NCBI RefSeq assembly: GCF_051020955.1
Contig: NW_027476770.1
Coordinates: forward strand, 78,546-142,545
Length of the DNA stretch: 64,000 bases
Source: Megalopta genalis
Taxonomy: Eukaryota; Arthropoda; Insecta; Hymenoptera; Halictidae
Direction of reading: 5' to 3'
Shown here: positions 1-15,100 of the stretch, in pieces
How positions within the stretch are numbered: position 1 is the stretch's first letter
Layout of the letters: each line of letters begins with the position of its first letter
Made by a program: the position numbers and the translations under genes
Notes under the pieces: generated by a model
Database searches by the model: none
What the model was told of the DNA's origin: nothing
Seen by the model: the letters and a program-made list of their open reading frames with translations, nothing else

Positions 1-2250
1 GATTTAGCTTCAACAGCATGCGAAACAAACGAGTTAGCTTCAAATCCATGCGAAACACATGATTTAGCATCAAGTCAATGCGAAGTAGAACGCTGATCTT
101 CGAATCCATGCGTAACAAATGGTTTAGCTGCAAATACTTGTGATATACATGATTTAGCTTCAACTGCATGCGAAACAAACGAGTTAGCTTCAAATCCATG
201 CGAAACACATGATTTAGATTAAAATCAATGCGAAGTAGAAGGCTTATCTTCGAATCCATGCGAAGCAACTGGTTTAGCTCCAAATACTTGTGATATACAT
301 GATTTAGCTTCAACAGCATGCGAAACAAATGAGTTATATTCAAATCCAAGCGAAACACATGATTTATCTTGAAATCTATGCGAAGTAGAAAGCTTAGCTT
401 CAAAACCATGGGAATCAAATGGTTTAGCTTCAAATACTTGTGATATACATGATTTAGCTTCAACTGCATGCGAAACAAACGAGTTAGCTTAAAAGCCATG
501 CGGAACACATGATTTAGCTTCAAATCAATGCGAAGTAGAAGGCTGATCTTCGAATCCATGCGAAGCAAATGGTTTAGCTTCAAATACTTTTGATACACTT
601 GAGTTAGCTTCAACAGCATGCGAAACAAACGAGTTAGCTTCAAATCCTTGCGAAACACATGATTTTGCATCAAATCAATGCGAAGTGGAAGACTTATCTT
701 CGAATCCATGCGTAACGAATAGTTTACCTTCAAATACTTGTGATATACATGATTTAGCTACAACTGCATGCGAAAAAAACGAGTTAGCTTCAAAACCAAG
801 CGAAACACATGATTTAGCCTCAAATCAATGCGAAGTAGAAGGCTTAGCTTCGAATAAATGCGAAACAAATGGTTTAGCTTCAAATACTTGTGATATATAT
901 GATTTAGCTTCAACAGCATGCGAAACAGACGAGTTAGCTTCAAATCCATGCGAAACACATGATTTAGCATCAAATCAATGCGAAGTAGAAGGCTGATCTT
1001 CGAATCCATGCGAAGCAAATGGTTTAGCTTCAAATACTTGTGATATACATGATTTAGATTCAACTGCATGCGAAACAAACGAGTTAGCTTAAAATCCATG
1101 CGGAACACATGATTTAGCATCAAATCAATGCGAAGTGGAAGGCTTATCTTCGAATCCATGCGAAACGAATATTTCAGCTTCAAATACTTGTGATATACAT
1201 GATTCAGCTACAACTGCATGCGAAAAAAACGAGTTAACTTCAAAACCAAGCGAAACACATGATTTAGCCTCAAATCAATGCGAAGTAGAAGGCTTAGCTT
1301 CGAATAAATGCGAAACAAATGGTTTAGCTTCAAATACTTGTGATATATATGATTTAGCTTCTACAGCATGCGAAACAAACGAGTTAGCTTCAAATCCATG
1401 CGAAACACATGATTTAGCATCAAATCAATGCGAAGTAGGAGGCTGATCATCGAATCCATGCGAAGCAAGTGGTTTAGCTTCAAATACTTGTGATATACAT
1501 GATTTAGCTTCAACAGCATGCGAAACAAATGAGTTATCTTCCAATCCAAGCGAAACACATGATTTATCTTCAAGTCAATGCGATGTAGAAAGCTTGGCTT
1601 CAAAACCATGGGAATCAAATGGTTTAGCTTCAAATACTTGTGATATGCATGATTTAGCTTCAACTACTAGCGAAAAAAACGAGTTAGCTTCAAATCCAAG
1701 CGAAACACATGATTTAGCTTCAAATCAATGCGAATTAGAAGGGTTATCTTCGAATCCATGCGAAACAAATGATATAGCTTCAAATACTTGTGATATACAT
1801 GATTTAACTTCAACAGCATCCGAAACAAACGAGTTAGATTCAAATCCATGCGAAACACATGATTTAGCTTCAAATCAATGCGAAGAAGTAGGGATATCTT
1901 CGAATCCATGCGAAACAAATGGATTGGCTTCTTATACTTGTGATATACATGATTTAGCTTCAACAGCATGCGAAATAAACGAGTTAGCTTCAAATCCATG
2001 CGAAACACATGCTTTAGCTTCAAATCAATGCGAATTAGAAGGGTTATCTTGGAATCCATGCGAAACGTATGATATAGCTTCAAATACTTGTGGTATACAT
2101 GATTTAGCTTCAACAGCATGCGAAACAAACGAGTTAGCTTCAAATCCATGCGAAACACATGATTTAGCATCAAATCAATGCGAAGTAGAAGGCTGATCTT
2201 CGAATCCATGCGAAGCAAATGGTTTAGCTTCAAATACTTGTGATATACAT

Positions 2251-2400
2251 GATTTAGCTTCAACAGCATGCGAAACAAACGAGTTAGCTTCAAATCCATG
2301 CGAAACACATGATTTAGCATCAAATCAATGCGAAGTAGAAGGCTGATCTTCGAATCCATGCGTAACAAATGGTTTAGCTGCAAATACTTGTGATGTACAT
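2251..2400 (+). repeat. Reference 150-bp pentamer (A-B-C-D-E)
   Basis: A clean example of the pentamer: A 2251-2280, B 2281-2310, C 2311-2340, D 2341-2370, E 2371-2400. A contains the palindrome GCATGC. D contains the palindrome TTCGAA and here carries the common TGA variant (GGC TGA TCT) in place of GGC TTA TCT. Every type keeps TGCGAA except E, which has TGTGAT. The five types differ from each other at roughly a fifth to a third of positions, whereas equivalent types in different pentamers are nearly identical. The pentamer, not the monomer, is therefore the recent unit of amplification. Confidence 0.93.
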
Positions 2401-4704
2401 GATTTAGCTTCAACTGCATGCGAAACAAACGAGTTAGCTTCAAATCCATGCGAAACACATGATTTAGATTAAAATCAATGCGAAGTATAAGGCTTATCTT
2501 CGAATCCATGCGAAGCAAATGGTTTAGCTTCAAATACTTGTGATATACATGATTTAGCTTCAACAGCATGCGAAACAAATGAGTTATATTCAAATCCAAG
2601 CGAAACACATGATTTATCTTGAAATCTATGCGAAGTAGAAAGCTTAGCTTCAAAACCATGGGAATCAAATGGTTTAGCTTCAAATACTAGTGATATACAT
2701 GATTTAGCTTCAACTGCATGCGAAGCAAACGAGTTAGCTTAAAATCCATGCGGAACACATGATTTAGCTTCAAATCAATGCGAAGTAGAAGGCTGATCTT
2801 CGAATCCATGCGAAGCAAATGGTTTAGCTTCAAATACTTTTGATACACTTGAGTTAGCTTCAACAGCATGCGAAACAAACGAGTTAGCTTCAAATCCTTG
2901 CGAAACACATGATTTTGCATCAAATCAATGCGATGTGGAAGACTTATCTTCGAATCCATGCGAAACGAATAGTTTAGCTTCAAATACTTGTGATATACGT
3001 GATTCAGCTTCAACTGCATGCGAAACAAACGAGTTAGCTTTAAATCCATGCGAAGCACATGATTTAGATTAAAATCAATGCGAAGTAGAAGGCTTATCTT
3101 CGAATCCATGCGAATCAAATGGTTTAGCTTCAAATACTTGTGATATACATGATTTAGCTACAACTGCTAGCGAAAAAAACGAGTTAGCTTCAAAACCAAG
3201 CGAAACACATGATTTAGCCTCAAATCAATGCGAAGTAGAAGGCTTAGCTTCGAATAAATGCGAAACAAATGGTTTAGCTTCAAATACTTGTGATATATAT
3301 GATTTAGCTTCAAAAGCATGCGAAACAAACGAGTTAGCTTCTAATCCATGCGAAACACATGATTTAGCTTCAAATCAATGCGAAGTAGGAGGGTTATCTT
3401 GGAATCCATGCGAAACGTATGATATAGCTTCAAATACTTGTGATATACATGATTTAGCTTCAACAGCATGCGAAACAAACGAGTTAGCTTCAAAACCAAG
3501 CGAAACACATGATTTAGCCTCAAATCAATGCGAAGTAGAAGGCTTAGCTTCGAATAAATGCGAAACAAATAGTTTAGCTTCAAATACTTGTGATATATAT
3601 GATTTAGCTTCAACAGCATGCGAAACAAACGAGTTAGCTTCAAATCCATGCGAAACACATGATTTAGCTTCAAATCAATGCGATACAAATGGTTTAGCTT
3701 CAAATACTTGTGATATACATGATTTAGCTTCAACAGCATGCGAAAGAAACGAGTTAGCTTCAAATCCATGCGAAACACATGATTTAGCATCAAATCAATG
3801 CGAAGTAGAAGGCTGATCTTCGAATCCATGCGTAACAAATGGTTTAGCTGCAAATACTTGTGATATACATGATTTAGCTTCAACTGCATGCGAAACAAAC
3901 GAGTTAGCTTCAAATCCATGCGAAACACATGATTTAGATTAAAATCAATGCGAAGTAGAAGGCTTATCTTCGAATCCATGCGAAGCAAATTGTTTAGCTT
4001 CAAATACTTGTGATATACATGATTTAGCTTCAACAGCATGCGAAACAAATGAGTTATATTCAAATCCAAGCGAAACACATGATTTATCTTGAAATCTATG
4101 CGAAGTAGAAAGCTTAGCTTCAAAACCATGGGAATCAAATGGTTTAGCTTCAAATACTTGTGATATACATGATTTAGCTTCAACTGCATGCTAAACAAAC
4201 GAGTTAGCTTAAAATCCATGCGGAACACATGATTTAGCTTCAAATCAATGCGAAGTAGAAGGCTGATCTTCGAATCCATGCGAATCAAATGGTTTAGCTT
4301 CAAATACTTTTGATACACTTGAGTTAGCTTCAACAGCATGCGAAACAAACGAGTTAGCTTCAAATCCTTGCGAAACACATGATTTTGCATCAAATCATTG
4401 CGAAGTGGAAGACTTATCTTCGAATCCATGCGAAACGAATAGTTTAGCTTCAAATACTTGTGATATACATGATTCAGCTTCAACTGCATGCGAAACAAAC
4501 GAGTTAGCTTTAAATCCATGCGAAACACATGATTTAGATTAAAATCAATGCGAACTAGAAGGCTTATCTTCGAATCCATGCGTAACGTATGATATAGCTT
4601 CAAATACTTGTGATATACATGATTTAGCTTCAACAGCATGCGAAACAAACGAGTTAGCTTCAAATCCATGCGAAACACATGATTTAGCAACAAATCAATG
4701 CGAA

Positions 4705-5616
4705 GTGGAAGGCTTATCTTCGAATCCATGCGAAACGAATAGTTCAGCTTCAAATACTTGTGATATACATGATTCAGCTACAACTGCATGCGAAAAAAAC
4801 GAGTTAGCTTCAAAACCAAGCGAAACACATGATTTAGCCTCAAATCAATGCGAAGTAGAAGGCTTAGCTTCGAATAAATGCGAAACAAATGGTTTAGCTT
4901 CAAATACTTGTGATATATATGATTTAGCTTCTACAGCATGCGAAACAAACGAGTTAGCTTCAAATCCAAGCGAAACACATGATTTATCTTCAAGTCAATG
5001 CGATGTAGAAAGCTTGGCTTCAAAACCATGGGAATCAAATGGTTTAGCTTCAAATACTTGTGATATGCATGATTTAGCTTCAACTACTAGCGAAAAAAAC
5101 GAGTTAGCTTCAAATCCAAGCGAAACACATGATTTAGCTTCAAATCAATGCGAATTAGAAGGGTTATCTTCGAATCCATGCGAAACAAATGATATAGCTT
5201 CAAATACTTGTGATATACATGATTTAACTTCAACAGCATCCGAAACAAACGAGTTAGATTCAAATCCATGCGAAACACATGATTTAGCTTCAAATCAATG
5301 CGAAGAAGTAGGGATATCTTCGAATCCATGCGAAACAAATGGATTGGCTTCTTATACTTGTGATATACATGATTTAGCTTCAACAGCATGCGAAATAAAC
5401 GAGTTAGCTTCAAATCCATGCGAAACACATGCTTTAGCTTCAAATCAATGCGAATTAGAAGGGTTATCTTGGAATCCATGCGAAACGTATGATATAGCTT
5501 CAAATACTTGTGGTATACATGATTTAGCTTCAACAGCATGCGAAACAAACGAGTTAGCTTCAAATCCATGCGAAACACATGATTTAGCATCAAATCAATG
5601 CGAAGTAGAAGGCTGA
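4705..5616 (+). pseudogene. Plus-strand decapeptide-repeat frame (303 codons)
   Basis: Open run of the decapeptide frame between stop-bearing units. It starts at GTG in a D-type variant (gaagtggaaggctt) and ends at GGC TGA at 5,614-5,616. It includes the unusual segment LASKPWESNG, with the only Trp common in this frame apart from the LSWNPCETYD variant. Shorter versions of the same run, about 200 codons, appear at 1,594-2,196, 9,034-9,636, 25,617-26,219 and 27,687-28,289, all beginning at TTG. Repetition follows the higher-order repeats, not gene copies with their own flanks. Confidence 0.3.
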
Positions 5617-6600
5617 TCTTCGAATCCATGCGAAGCAAATGGTTTAGCTTCAAATACTTGTGATATACATGATTTAGCTTCAACAGCATGCGAAACAAAC
5701 GAGTTAGCTTCAAATCCATGCGAAACACATGATTTAGCATCAAATCAATGCGAAGTAGAAGGCTGATCTTCGAATCCATGCGTAACAAATGGTTTAGCTG
5801 CAAATACTTGTGATATACATGATTTAGCTTCAACTGCATGCGAAACAAACGAGTTAGCTTCAAATCCAAGCGAAACACATGATTTAGCTTCAAATCAATG
5901 CGAATTAGAAGGGTTATCTTCGAATCCATGCGAAACAAATGATATAGCTTCAAATACTTGTGATATACATGATTTAACTTCAACAGCATCCGAAACAAAC
6001 GAGTTAGATTCAAATCCATGCGAAACACATGATTTAGCTTCAAATCAATGCGAAGAAGTAGGGATACCTTCGAATCCATGCGAAACAAATGGATTGGCTT
6101 CTTATACTTGTGATATACATGATTTAGCTTCAACAGCATGCGAAATAAACGAGTTAGCTTCAAATCCATGCGAAACACATGCTTTAGCTTCAAATCAATG
6201 CGAATTAGAAGGGTTATCTTGGAATCCATGCGAAACGTATGATATAGCTTCAAATACTTGTGGTATACATGATTTAGCTTCAACAGCATGCGAAACAAAC
6301 GAGTTAGCTTCAAATCCATGCGAAACACATGATTTAGCATCAAATCAATGCGAAGTAGAAGGCTGATCTTCGAATCCATGCGAAGCAAATGGTTTAGCTT
6401 CAAATACTTGTGATATACATGATTTAGCTTCAACAGCATGCGAAACAAACGAGTTAGCTTCAAATCCATGCGAAACACATGATTTAGCATCAATTCAATG
6501 CGAAGTAGAAGGCTGATCTTCGAATCCATGCGTAACAAATGGTTTAGCTGCAAATACTTGTGATATACATGATTTAGCTTCAACTGCATGCGAAACAAAC
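5101..6600. repeat. 750-bp tandem duplication
   Basis: Bases 5,101-5,850 are followed directly by a near-identical copy at 5,851-6,600, an offset of exactly 25 monomers or five pentamers. Only scattered differences are visible, such as gggatatctt at 5,311 against gggatacctt at 6,061. It sits inside the 4,170-bp repeat. The equivalent block at 1,561-2,430 matches 4,981-5,850 at 3,420 bp, and 3,420 plus 750 equals 4,170, so the insertion of one 750-bp copy explains both spacings. Confidence 0.88.
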
Positions 6601-9150
6601 GAGTTAGCTTCAAATCCATGCGAAGCACATGATTTAGATTAAAATCAATGCGAAGTAGAAGGCTTATCTTCGAATCCATGCGAAGCAAATGGTTTAGCTT
6701 CAAATACTTGTGATATACATGATTTAGCTTCAACAGCATGCGAAACAAATGAGTTATATTCAAATCCAAGCGAAACACATGATTTATCTTGAAATCTATG
6801 CGAAGTAGAAAGCTTAGCTTCAAAACCATGGGAATCAAATGGTTTAGCTTCAAATACTAGTGATATACATGATTTAGCTTCAACTGCATGCGAAGCAAAC
6901 GAGTTAGCTTAAAATCCATGCGGAACACATGATTTAGCTTCAAATCAATGCGAAGTGGAAGGCTTATCTTCGAATCCATGCGAAACGAATAGTTCAGCTT
7001 CAAATACTTGTGATATACATGATTCAGCTACAACTGCATGCGAAAAAAACGAGTTAGCTTCAAAACCAAGCGAAACACATGATTTAGCCTCAAATCAATG
7101 CGAAGTAGAAGGCTTAGCTTCGAATAAATGCGAAACAAATGGTTTAGCTTCAAATACTTGTGATATATATGATTCAGCTTCAACTGCATGCGAAACAAAC
7201 GAGTTAGCTTTAAATCCATGCGAAACACATGATTTAGATTAAAATCAATGCGAAGTAGAAGGCTTATCTTCGAATCCATGCGAATCAAATGGTTTAGCTT
7301 CAAATACTTGTGATATACATGATTTAGCTACAACTGCTAGCGAAAAAAACGAGTTAGCTTCAAAACCAAGCGAAACACATGATTTAGCCTCAAATCAATG
7401 CGAAGTAGAAGGCTTAGCTTCGAATAAATGCGAAACAAATGGTTTAGCTTCAAATACTTGTGATATATATGATTTAGCTTCAACAGAATGCGAAACAAAT
7501 GAGTTATATTCAAATCCAAGCGAAACACATGATTTATCTTGAAATCTATGCGAAGTAGAAAGCTTAGCTTCAAAACCATGGGAATCAAATGGTTTAGCTT
7601 CAAATACTTGTGATATACATGATTTAGCTTCAACAGCATGCGAAACAAACGAGTTAGCTTCAAAACCAAGCGAAACACATGATTTAGCCTCAAATCAATG
7701 CGAAGTAGAAGGCTTAGCTTCGAATAAATGCGAAACAAATAGTTTAGCTTCAAATACTTGTGATATATATGATTTAGCTTCAACAGCATGCGAAACAAAC
7801 GAGTTAGCTTCAAATCCATGCGAAACACATGATTTAGCTTCAAATCAATGCGATACAAATGGTTTAGCTTCAAATACTTGTGATATACATGATTTAGCTT
7901 CAACAGCATGCGAAAGAAACGAGTTAGCTTCAAATCCATGCGAAACACATGATTTAGCATCAAATCAATGCGAAGTAGAAGGCTGATCTTCGAATCCATG
8001 CGTAACAAATGGTTTAGCTGCAAATACTTGTGATATACATGATTTAGCTTCAACTGCATGCGAAACAAACGAGTTAGCTTCAAATCCATGCGAAACACAT
8101 GATTTAGATTAAAATCAATGCGAAGTAGAAGGCTTATCTTCGAATCCATGCGAAGCAAATGGTTTAGCTTCAAATACTTGTGATATACATGATTTAGCTT
8201 CAACAGCATGCGAAACAAATGAGTTATATTCAAATCCAAGCGAAACACATGATTTATCTTGAAATCTATGCGAAGTAGAAAGCTTAGCTTCAAAACCATG
8301 GGAATCAAATGGTTTAGCTTCAAATACTTGTGATATACATGATTTAGCTTCAACTGCATGCTAAACAAACGAGTTAGCTTAAAATCCATGCGGAACACAT
8401 GATTTAGCTTCAAATCAATGCGAAGTAGAAGGCTGATCTTCGAATCCATGCGAATCAAATGGTTTAGCTTCAAATACTTTTGATACACTTGAGTTAGCTT
8501 CAACAGCATGCGAAACAAACGAGTTAGCTTCAAATCCTTGCGAAACACATGATTTTGCATCAAATCATTGCGAAGTGGAAGACTTATCTTCGAATCCATG
8601 CGAAACGAATAGTTTAGCTTCAAATACTTGTGATATACATGATTCAGCTTCAACTGCATGCGAAACAAACGAGTTAGCTTTAAATCCATGCGAAACACAT
8701 GATTTAGATTAAAATCAATGCGAACTAGAAGGCTTATCTTCGAATCCATGCGTAACGTATGATATAGCTTCAAATACTTGTGATATACATGATTTAGCTT
8801 CAACAGCATGCGAAACAAACGAGTTAGCTTCAAATCCATGCGAAACACATGATTTAGCAACAAATCAATGCGAAGTAGGAGGCTGATCATCGAATCCATG
8901 CGAAGCAAGTGGTTTAGCTTCAAATACTTGTGATATACATGATTTAGCTCCAACAGCATGCGAAACAAATGAGTTATCTTCAAATCCAAGCGAAACACAT
9001 GATTTATCTTCAAGTCAATGCGATGTAGAAAGCTTGGCTTCAAAACCATGGGAATCAAATGGTTTAGCTTCAAATACTTGTGATATACATGATTTAGCTT
9101 CAACAGCATGCGAAACAAATGAGTTATCTTCAAATCCAAGCGAAACACAT

Positions 9151-12100
9151 GATTTAGCTTCAAATCAATGCGAATTAGAAGGGTTATATTCGAATCCATG
9201 CGAAACAAATGATATAGCTTCAAATACTTGTGATATACATGATTTAACTTCAACAGCATCCGAAACAAACGAGCTAGATTCAAATCCATGCGAAACACAT
9301 GATTTAGCTTCAAAACAATGCGAAGAAGTAGGCATATCTTCGAATCCATGCGTAACAAATGGATTAGCTTCTTATACTTGTGATATACATGATTTAGCTT
9401 CAACAGCATGCGAAATAAACGAGTTAGCTTCAAATCCATGCGAAACACATGATTTAGCTTCAACTCAATGCGAATTAGAAGGGTTATCTTGGAATCCATG
9501 CGAAACGTATGATATAGCTTCAAATACTTGTGGTATACATGATTTAGCTTCAACAGCATGCGAAACAAACGAGTTAGCTTCAAATCCATGCGAAACACAT
9601 GATTTAGCATCAAATCAATGCGAAGTAGAAGGCTGATCTTCGAATCCATGCGAAGCAAATGGTTTAGCTTCAAATACTTGTGATATACATGATTTAGCTT
9701 CAACAGCATGCGAAACAAACGAGTTAGCTTCAAATCCATGCGAAACACATGATTTAGCTTCAAATCAATGCGAATTAGAAGGGTTATCTTGGAATCCATG
9801 CGAAACGTATGATATAGCTTCAAATACTTGTGATATACATGATTCAGCTTCAACAGCATGCGAAACAAACGAGTTAGCTTCAAATCCATGCGAAACACAT
9901 GATTTAGCATCAAATCAATGGCGAAGTAGGAGGCTGATCATCGAATCCATGCGAAGCAAGTGGTTTAGCTTCTTATACTTGTGATATACATGATTTAGCT
10001 TCAACAGCATGCGAAATAAACGAGTTAGCTTCAAATCCATGCGAAACACATGATTTAGCTTCAACTCAATGCGAATTAGAAGGGTTATCTTGGAATCCAT
10101 GCGAAACGTATGATATAGCTTCAGATACTTGTGGTATACATGATTTAGCTTCAACAGCATGCGAAACAAACGAGTTAGCTTCAAATCCATGCGAAACACA
10201 TGATTTAGCATCAAATCAATGCGAAGTAGAAGGCTGATCTTCGAATCCATGCGAAGCAAATGGTTTAGCTTCAAATACTTGTGATATACATGATTTAGCT
10301 TCAACAGCATGCGAAACAAACGAGTTAGCTTCAAATCCATGCGAAACACATGATTTAGCTTCAAATCAATGCGAATTAGGAGGGTTATCTTGGAATCCAT
10401 GCGAAACGTATGATATAGCTTCAAATACTTGTGATATACATGATTTAGCTTCAACAGCATGCGAAACAAACGAGTTAGCTTCAAATCCATGCGAAACACA
10501 TGATTTAGCTTCAACTCAATGCGAATTAGAAGGGTTATCTTGGAATCCATCCGAAACGTATGATATAGCTTCAAATACTTGTGGTATACATGATTTAGCT
10601 TCAACAGCATGCGAAACAAACGAGTTAGCTTCAAATCCATGCGAAACACATGAATAAGCATCAAATCAATGCGAAGTAGAAGGCTGATCTTCGAATCCAT
10701 GCGAAGCAAATGGTTTAGCTTCAAATACTTGTGATATACATGATTTAGCTTCAACAGCATGCGAAACAAACGAGTTAGCTTCAAATCCATGCGAAACACA
10801 TGATTTAGCTTCAAATCAATGCGAATTAGAAGGGTTATCTTGGAATCCATGCGAAACGTATGATATAGCTTCAAATACTTGTGATATACATGATTTAGCT
10901 TCAACAGCATGCGAAACAAACGAGTTAGCTTCAAATCCATGCGAAACACATGATTTAGCATCAAATCAATGCGAAGTAGGAGGCTGTTCATCGAATCCAT
11001 GCGAAGCAAGTGGTTTAGCTTCAAATACTTGTGATATACATGATTTAGCTTCAACAGCATGCGAAACAAATGAGTTATATTCAAATCCAAGCGAAACACA
11101 TGATTTATCTTCAAATCTATGCGAATTAGAAGGGTTATCTTGGAATCCATGCGAAACGTATGATATAGCTTCAAATACTTGTGATATACATGATTTAGCT
11201 TCAACAGCATGCGAAACAAACGAGTTAGCTTCAAAACCGAGCGAAACACATGATTTAGCCTCAAATCAATGCGAAGTAGAAGGCTTAGCATCGAATAAAT
11301 GCGAAACAAATGGTTTAGCTTCAAATACTTGTGATATATATGATTTAGCTTCAACAGCATGCGAAACAAACGAGTTAGCTTCAAATCCATGCGAAACACA
11401 TGATTTAGCTTCAAATCAATGCGAAGTAGGAGGCTTATCTTCGATCCCATGCGATACAAATGGTTTAGCTTCAAATACTTGTGATATACATGATTTAGCT
11501 TCAACAGCATGCGAAACAAACGAGTTAGCTTCAAATCCATGCGAAACACATGATTTAGCATCAACTCAATGCGAAGTAGAAGGCTGATCTTCGAATCCAT
11601 GCGTAACAAATGGTTTAGCTTCAAATACTTGTGATATATATGATTTAGCTTGAACAGCATGCGAAACAAACGAGTTAGCTTCAAATCCATGCGAAACACA
11701 TGATTTAGCTTCAAATCAATGCGAATTAGAAGGGTTATCTTGGAATCCATGCGAAACGTATGATATAGCATCAAATACTTGTGATATACATGATTTAGCT
11801 TCAACAGCATGCGAAACAAACGAGTTAGCTTCAAATCCATGCGAAACACATGATTTAGCTTCAAATCAATGCGAATTAGAAGTGTTATCTTCGAATCCAT
11901 GCGAAACAAATGATATAGCTTCAAATACTTGTGATATACATGATTTAACTTCAACAGCATCCGAAACAAACGAGTTAGATTCAAATCCATGCGAAACACA
12001 TGATTTAGCTTCAAATCAATGCGAAGAAGTAAGCATATCTTCGAATCCATGCGAAACAAATGGATTAGCTTCTTATACTTGTGATATACATTATTTAGCT

Positions 12101-15100
12101 TCAACAACATGCGAAATAAACGAGTTAGCTTCAAATCCATGCGAAACACATGATTTAGCTTCAAATCAATGCGAATTAGAAGGGTTATCTTGGAATCCAT
12201 GCGAAACGTATGATATAGCTTCAAATACTTGTGGTATACATGATTTAGCTTCAACAGCATGCGAAACAAACGAGTTAGCTTCAAATCCATGCGAAACACA
12301 TGATTTAGCTTCAAATCAATGCGAAGTAGGAGGCTTATCTTCGATCCCATGCAATACAAATGGTTTAGCTGCAAATACTTGTGATATACATGATTTAGCT
12401 TCAACAGCATGCGAAACAAACGAGTTAGCTTCAAATCCATGCGAAACACATGATTTAGCATCAAATCAATGCGAAGTAGAAGGCTGATCTTCGAATCCAT
12501 GCGTAACAAATGGTTTAGCTTCAAATACTTGTGATATACATGATTTAGCTTCAACAGCATGCGAAACAAACGAATTAGCTTCAAATCCATGCGAAACACA
12601 TGATTTAGCTTCAAATCCATGCGAAACACATGATTTAGCTTCAAATCAATGCGAATTAGAAGGGTTATCTTCGAATCCATGCGAAACAAATGATATAGCT
12701 TCAAATACTTGTGATATACATGATTTAGCTTCAACAGCATCCGAAACAAACGAGTTAGATTCAAATCTATGCGAAACACATGATTTAGCTTCAAATCAAT
12801 GCGAAGTAGAAGGCTTATCTTCGAATCCATGCGAAACAAACGGATTAGCTTCTTATACTTGTGATATACATGATTTAGCTTCAACAGCATGCCAAATAAA
12901 CGAGTTAGATTCAAATCCATGCGAAACACATGATTTAGCTTCAAATCAATGCGAAGTAGAAGGTTTATCTTCGTATCGATGCGAAACAAATGGTTTAGCT
13001 GCAAATACTTGTGATATACGTGATTTAGCTTCAACTGTATGCGAAACAAACGAGTTAACTTCGAATCCATGCGAAACGAATAGTTTAGCTTCAAATACTT
13101 GTGATATACATGATTCAGCTTCAACTGCATGCGAAACAAACGAGTTACCTTTAAATCCATGCGAAAGACATGATTTAGATTAAAATCAATGCGAGTAGAA
13201 GGCTTATCTTCGAATCCATGCGAAACAAATGGTTTAGCTTCAAATACTTGTGATATACATGATTTAGCTTCAACAGCATGCGAAACAAACGAGTAAGCTT
13301 CAAATCCATGCGAAACACATGATTTAGCATCAAATCAATGCGAAGTAAAAGGCTGATCTTCGAATCCATGCGTAACAAATGGTTTAGATTGAAATACTTG
13401 TGATATATGATTTAGCTTCAAGAGCATGCGAAACAAACGAGTTAGCTTCAAATCCATGCGAAACACATGATTTAGCTTCAAATCAATGCGAATTAGAAGG
13501 GTTATCTTGGAATCCATGCGAAACGTATGATATAGCTTCAAATACTTGTGATATACATGATTTAGCTTCAACAGCATGCGAAACAAACGAGTTAGCTTCA
13601 AAACCGAGCGAAACACATGATTTAGCCTCAAATCAATGCGAAGTAGAAGGCTTAGCTTCGAATAAATGCGAAACAAATGGTTTAGCTTCAAATACTTGTG
13701 ATATATATGATTTAGCTTCAACAGCATGCGAAACAAACGAGTTAGCTTCAAATCCACGCGAAACACACGATTTAGCTTCAAATCAATGCGAAGTAGGAGG
13801 CTTATCTTCGATCCCATGCGATACAAATGGTTTAGCTTCAAATACTTGTGATATACATGATTTAGCTTCAACAGCATGCGAAACAAATGAGTTATATTGA
13901 AATCCAAGCGAAACACATGATTTATCTTCAAATCTATGCGAATTAGAAGGGTTATCTTGGAATCCATGCGAAACGTATGATATAGCTTCAAATACTTGTG
14001 ATATACATGATTTAGCTTCAACAGCATGCGAAACAAACGAGTTAGCTTCAAAACCGAGCGAAACACATGATTTATCCTCAAATCAATGCGAAGTAGAAGG
14101 CTTAGCATCGAATAAATGCGAAACAAATGGTTTAGCTTCAAATACTTGTGATATATATGATTTAGCTTCAACAGCATGCGAAACAAACGAGTTAGCTTCA
14201 AATCCATGCGAAACACATGATTTAGCTTCAAATCAATGCGAAGTAGGAGTCTTATCTTCGATCCCATGCGATACAAATGGTTTAGCTTCAAATGCTTGTG
14301 ATATACATGATTTAGCTTCAACAGCATGCGAAACAAACGAGTTAGCTTCAAATCCATGCGAAACACATGATTTAGCATCAACTCAATGCGAAGTAGAAGG
14401 CTGATCTTCGAATCCATGCGTAACAAATGGTTTAGCTTCAAATACTTGTGATATATATGATTTAGCTTGAACAGCATGCGAAACAAACGAGTTAGCTTCA
14501 AATCCATGCGAAACACATGATTTAGCTTCAAATCAATGCGAATTAGAAGGGTTATCTTGGAATCCATGCGAAACGTATGATATAGCTTCAAATACTTGTG
14601 ATATACATGATTTAGCTTCAACAGCATGCGAAACAAACGAGTTAGCTTCAAATCCATGCGAAACACATGATTTAGCTTCAAATCAATGCGAATTAGAAGG
14701 GTTATATTCGAATCCATGCGAAACAAATGATATAGCTTCAAATACTTGTGATATACATGATTTAACTTCAACAGCATCCGAAACAAACGAGCTAGATTCA
14801 AATCCATGCGAAAGACATGATTTAGCTTCAAAACAATGCGAAGAAGTAGGCATATCTTCGAATCCATGCGTAACAAATGGATTAGCTTCTTATACTTGTG
14901 ATATACATGATTTAGCTTCAACAGCATGCGAAATAAACGAGTTAGCTTCAAATCCATGCGAAACACATGATTTAGCTTCAACTCAATGCGAATTAGAAGG
15001 GTTATCTTGGAATCCATGCGAAACGTATGATATAGCTTCAAATACTTGTGGTATACATGATTTAGCTTCAATAGCATGCGAAACAAACGAGTTAGCTTCA

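Larger units (their letters stand above)
1681..8874. repeat. 4,170-bp higher-order repeat, two copies
   Basis: Bases 1,681-4,704 match 5,851-8,874 at an offset of 4,170 bp (139 monomers). Private variants shared at this offset include catgctaaac at 4,187 and 8,357 and gattttgcat followed by caaatcattg at 4,381 and 8,551. Matching is interrupted by patches near 2,790-3,000 and 3,315-3,445, which look like later exchange with other array segments. The flanks diverge abruptly at about 1,681/5,851 and 4,705/8,875. Confidence 0.85.

Noticed and set aside
2341..2370. CENP-B box in type D units (TTCG followed by ATGCGAA)
   Set aside because: The spacing is one base off and the CGGG part is missing (CGAA instead), so the known box consensus is not met. 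The TTCG/CGAA ends form only a weak 4-bp dyad.
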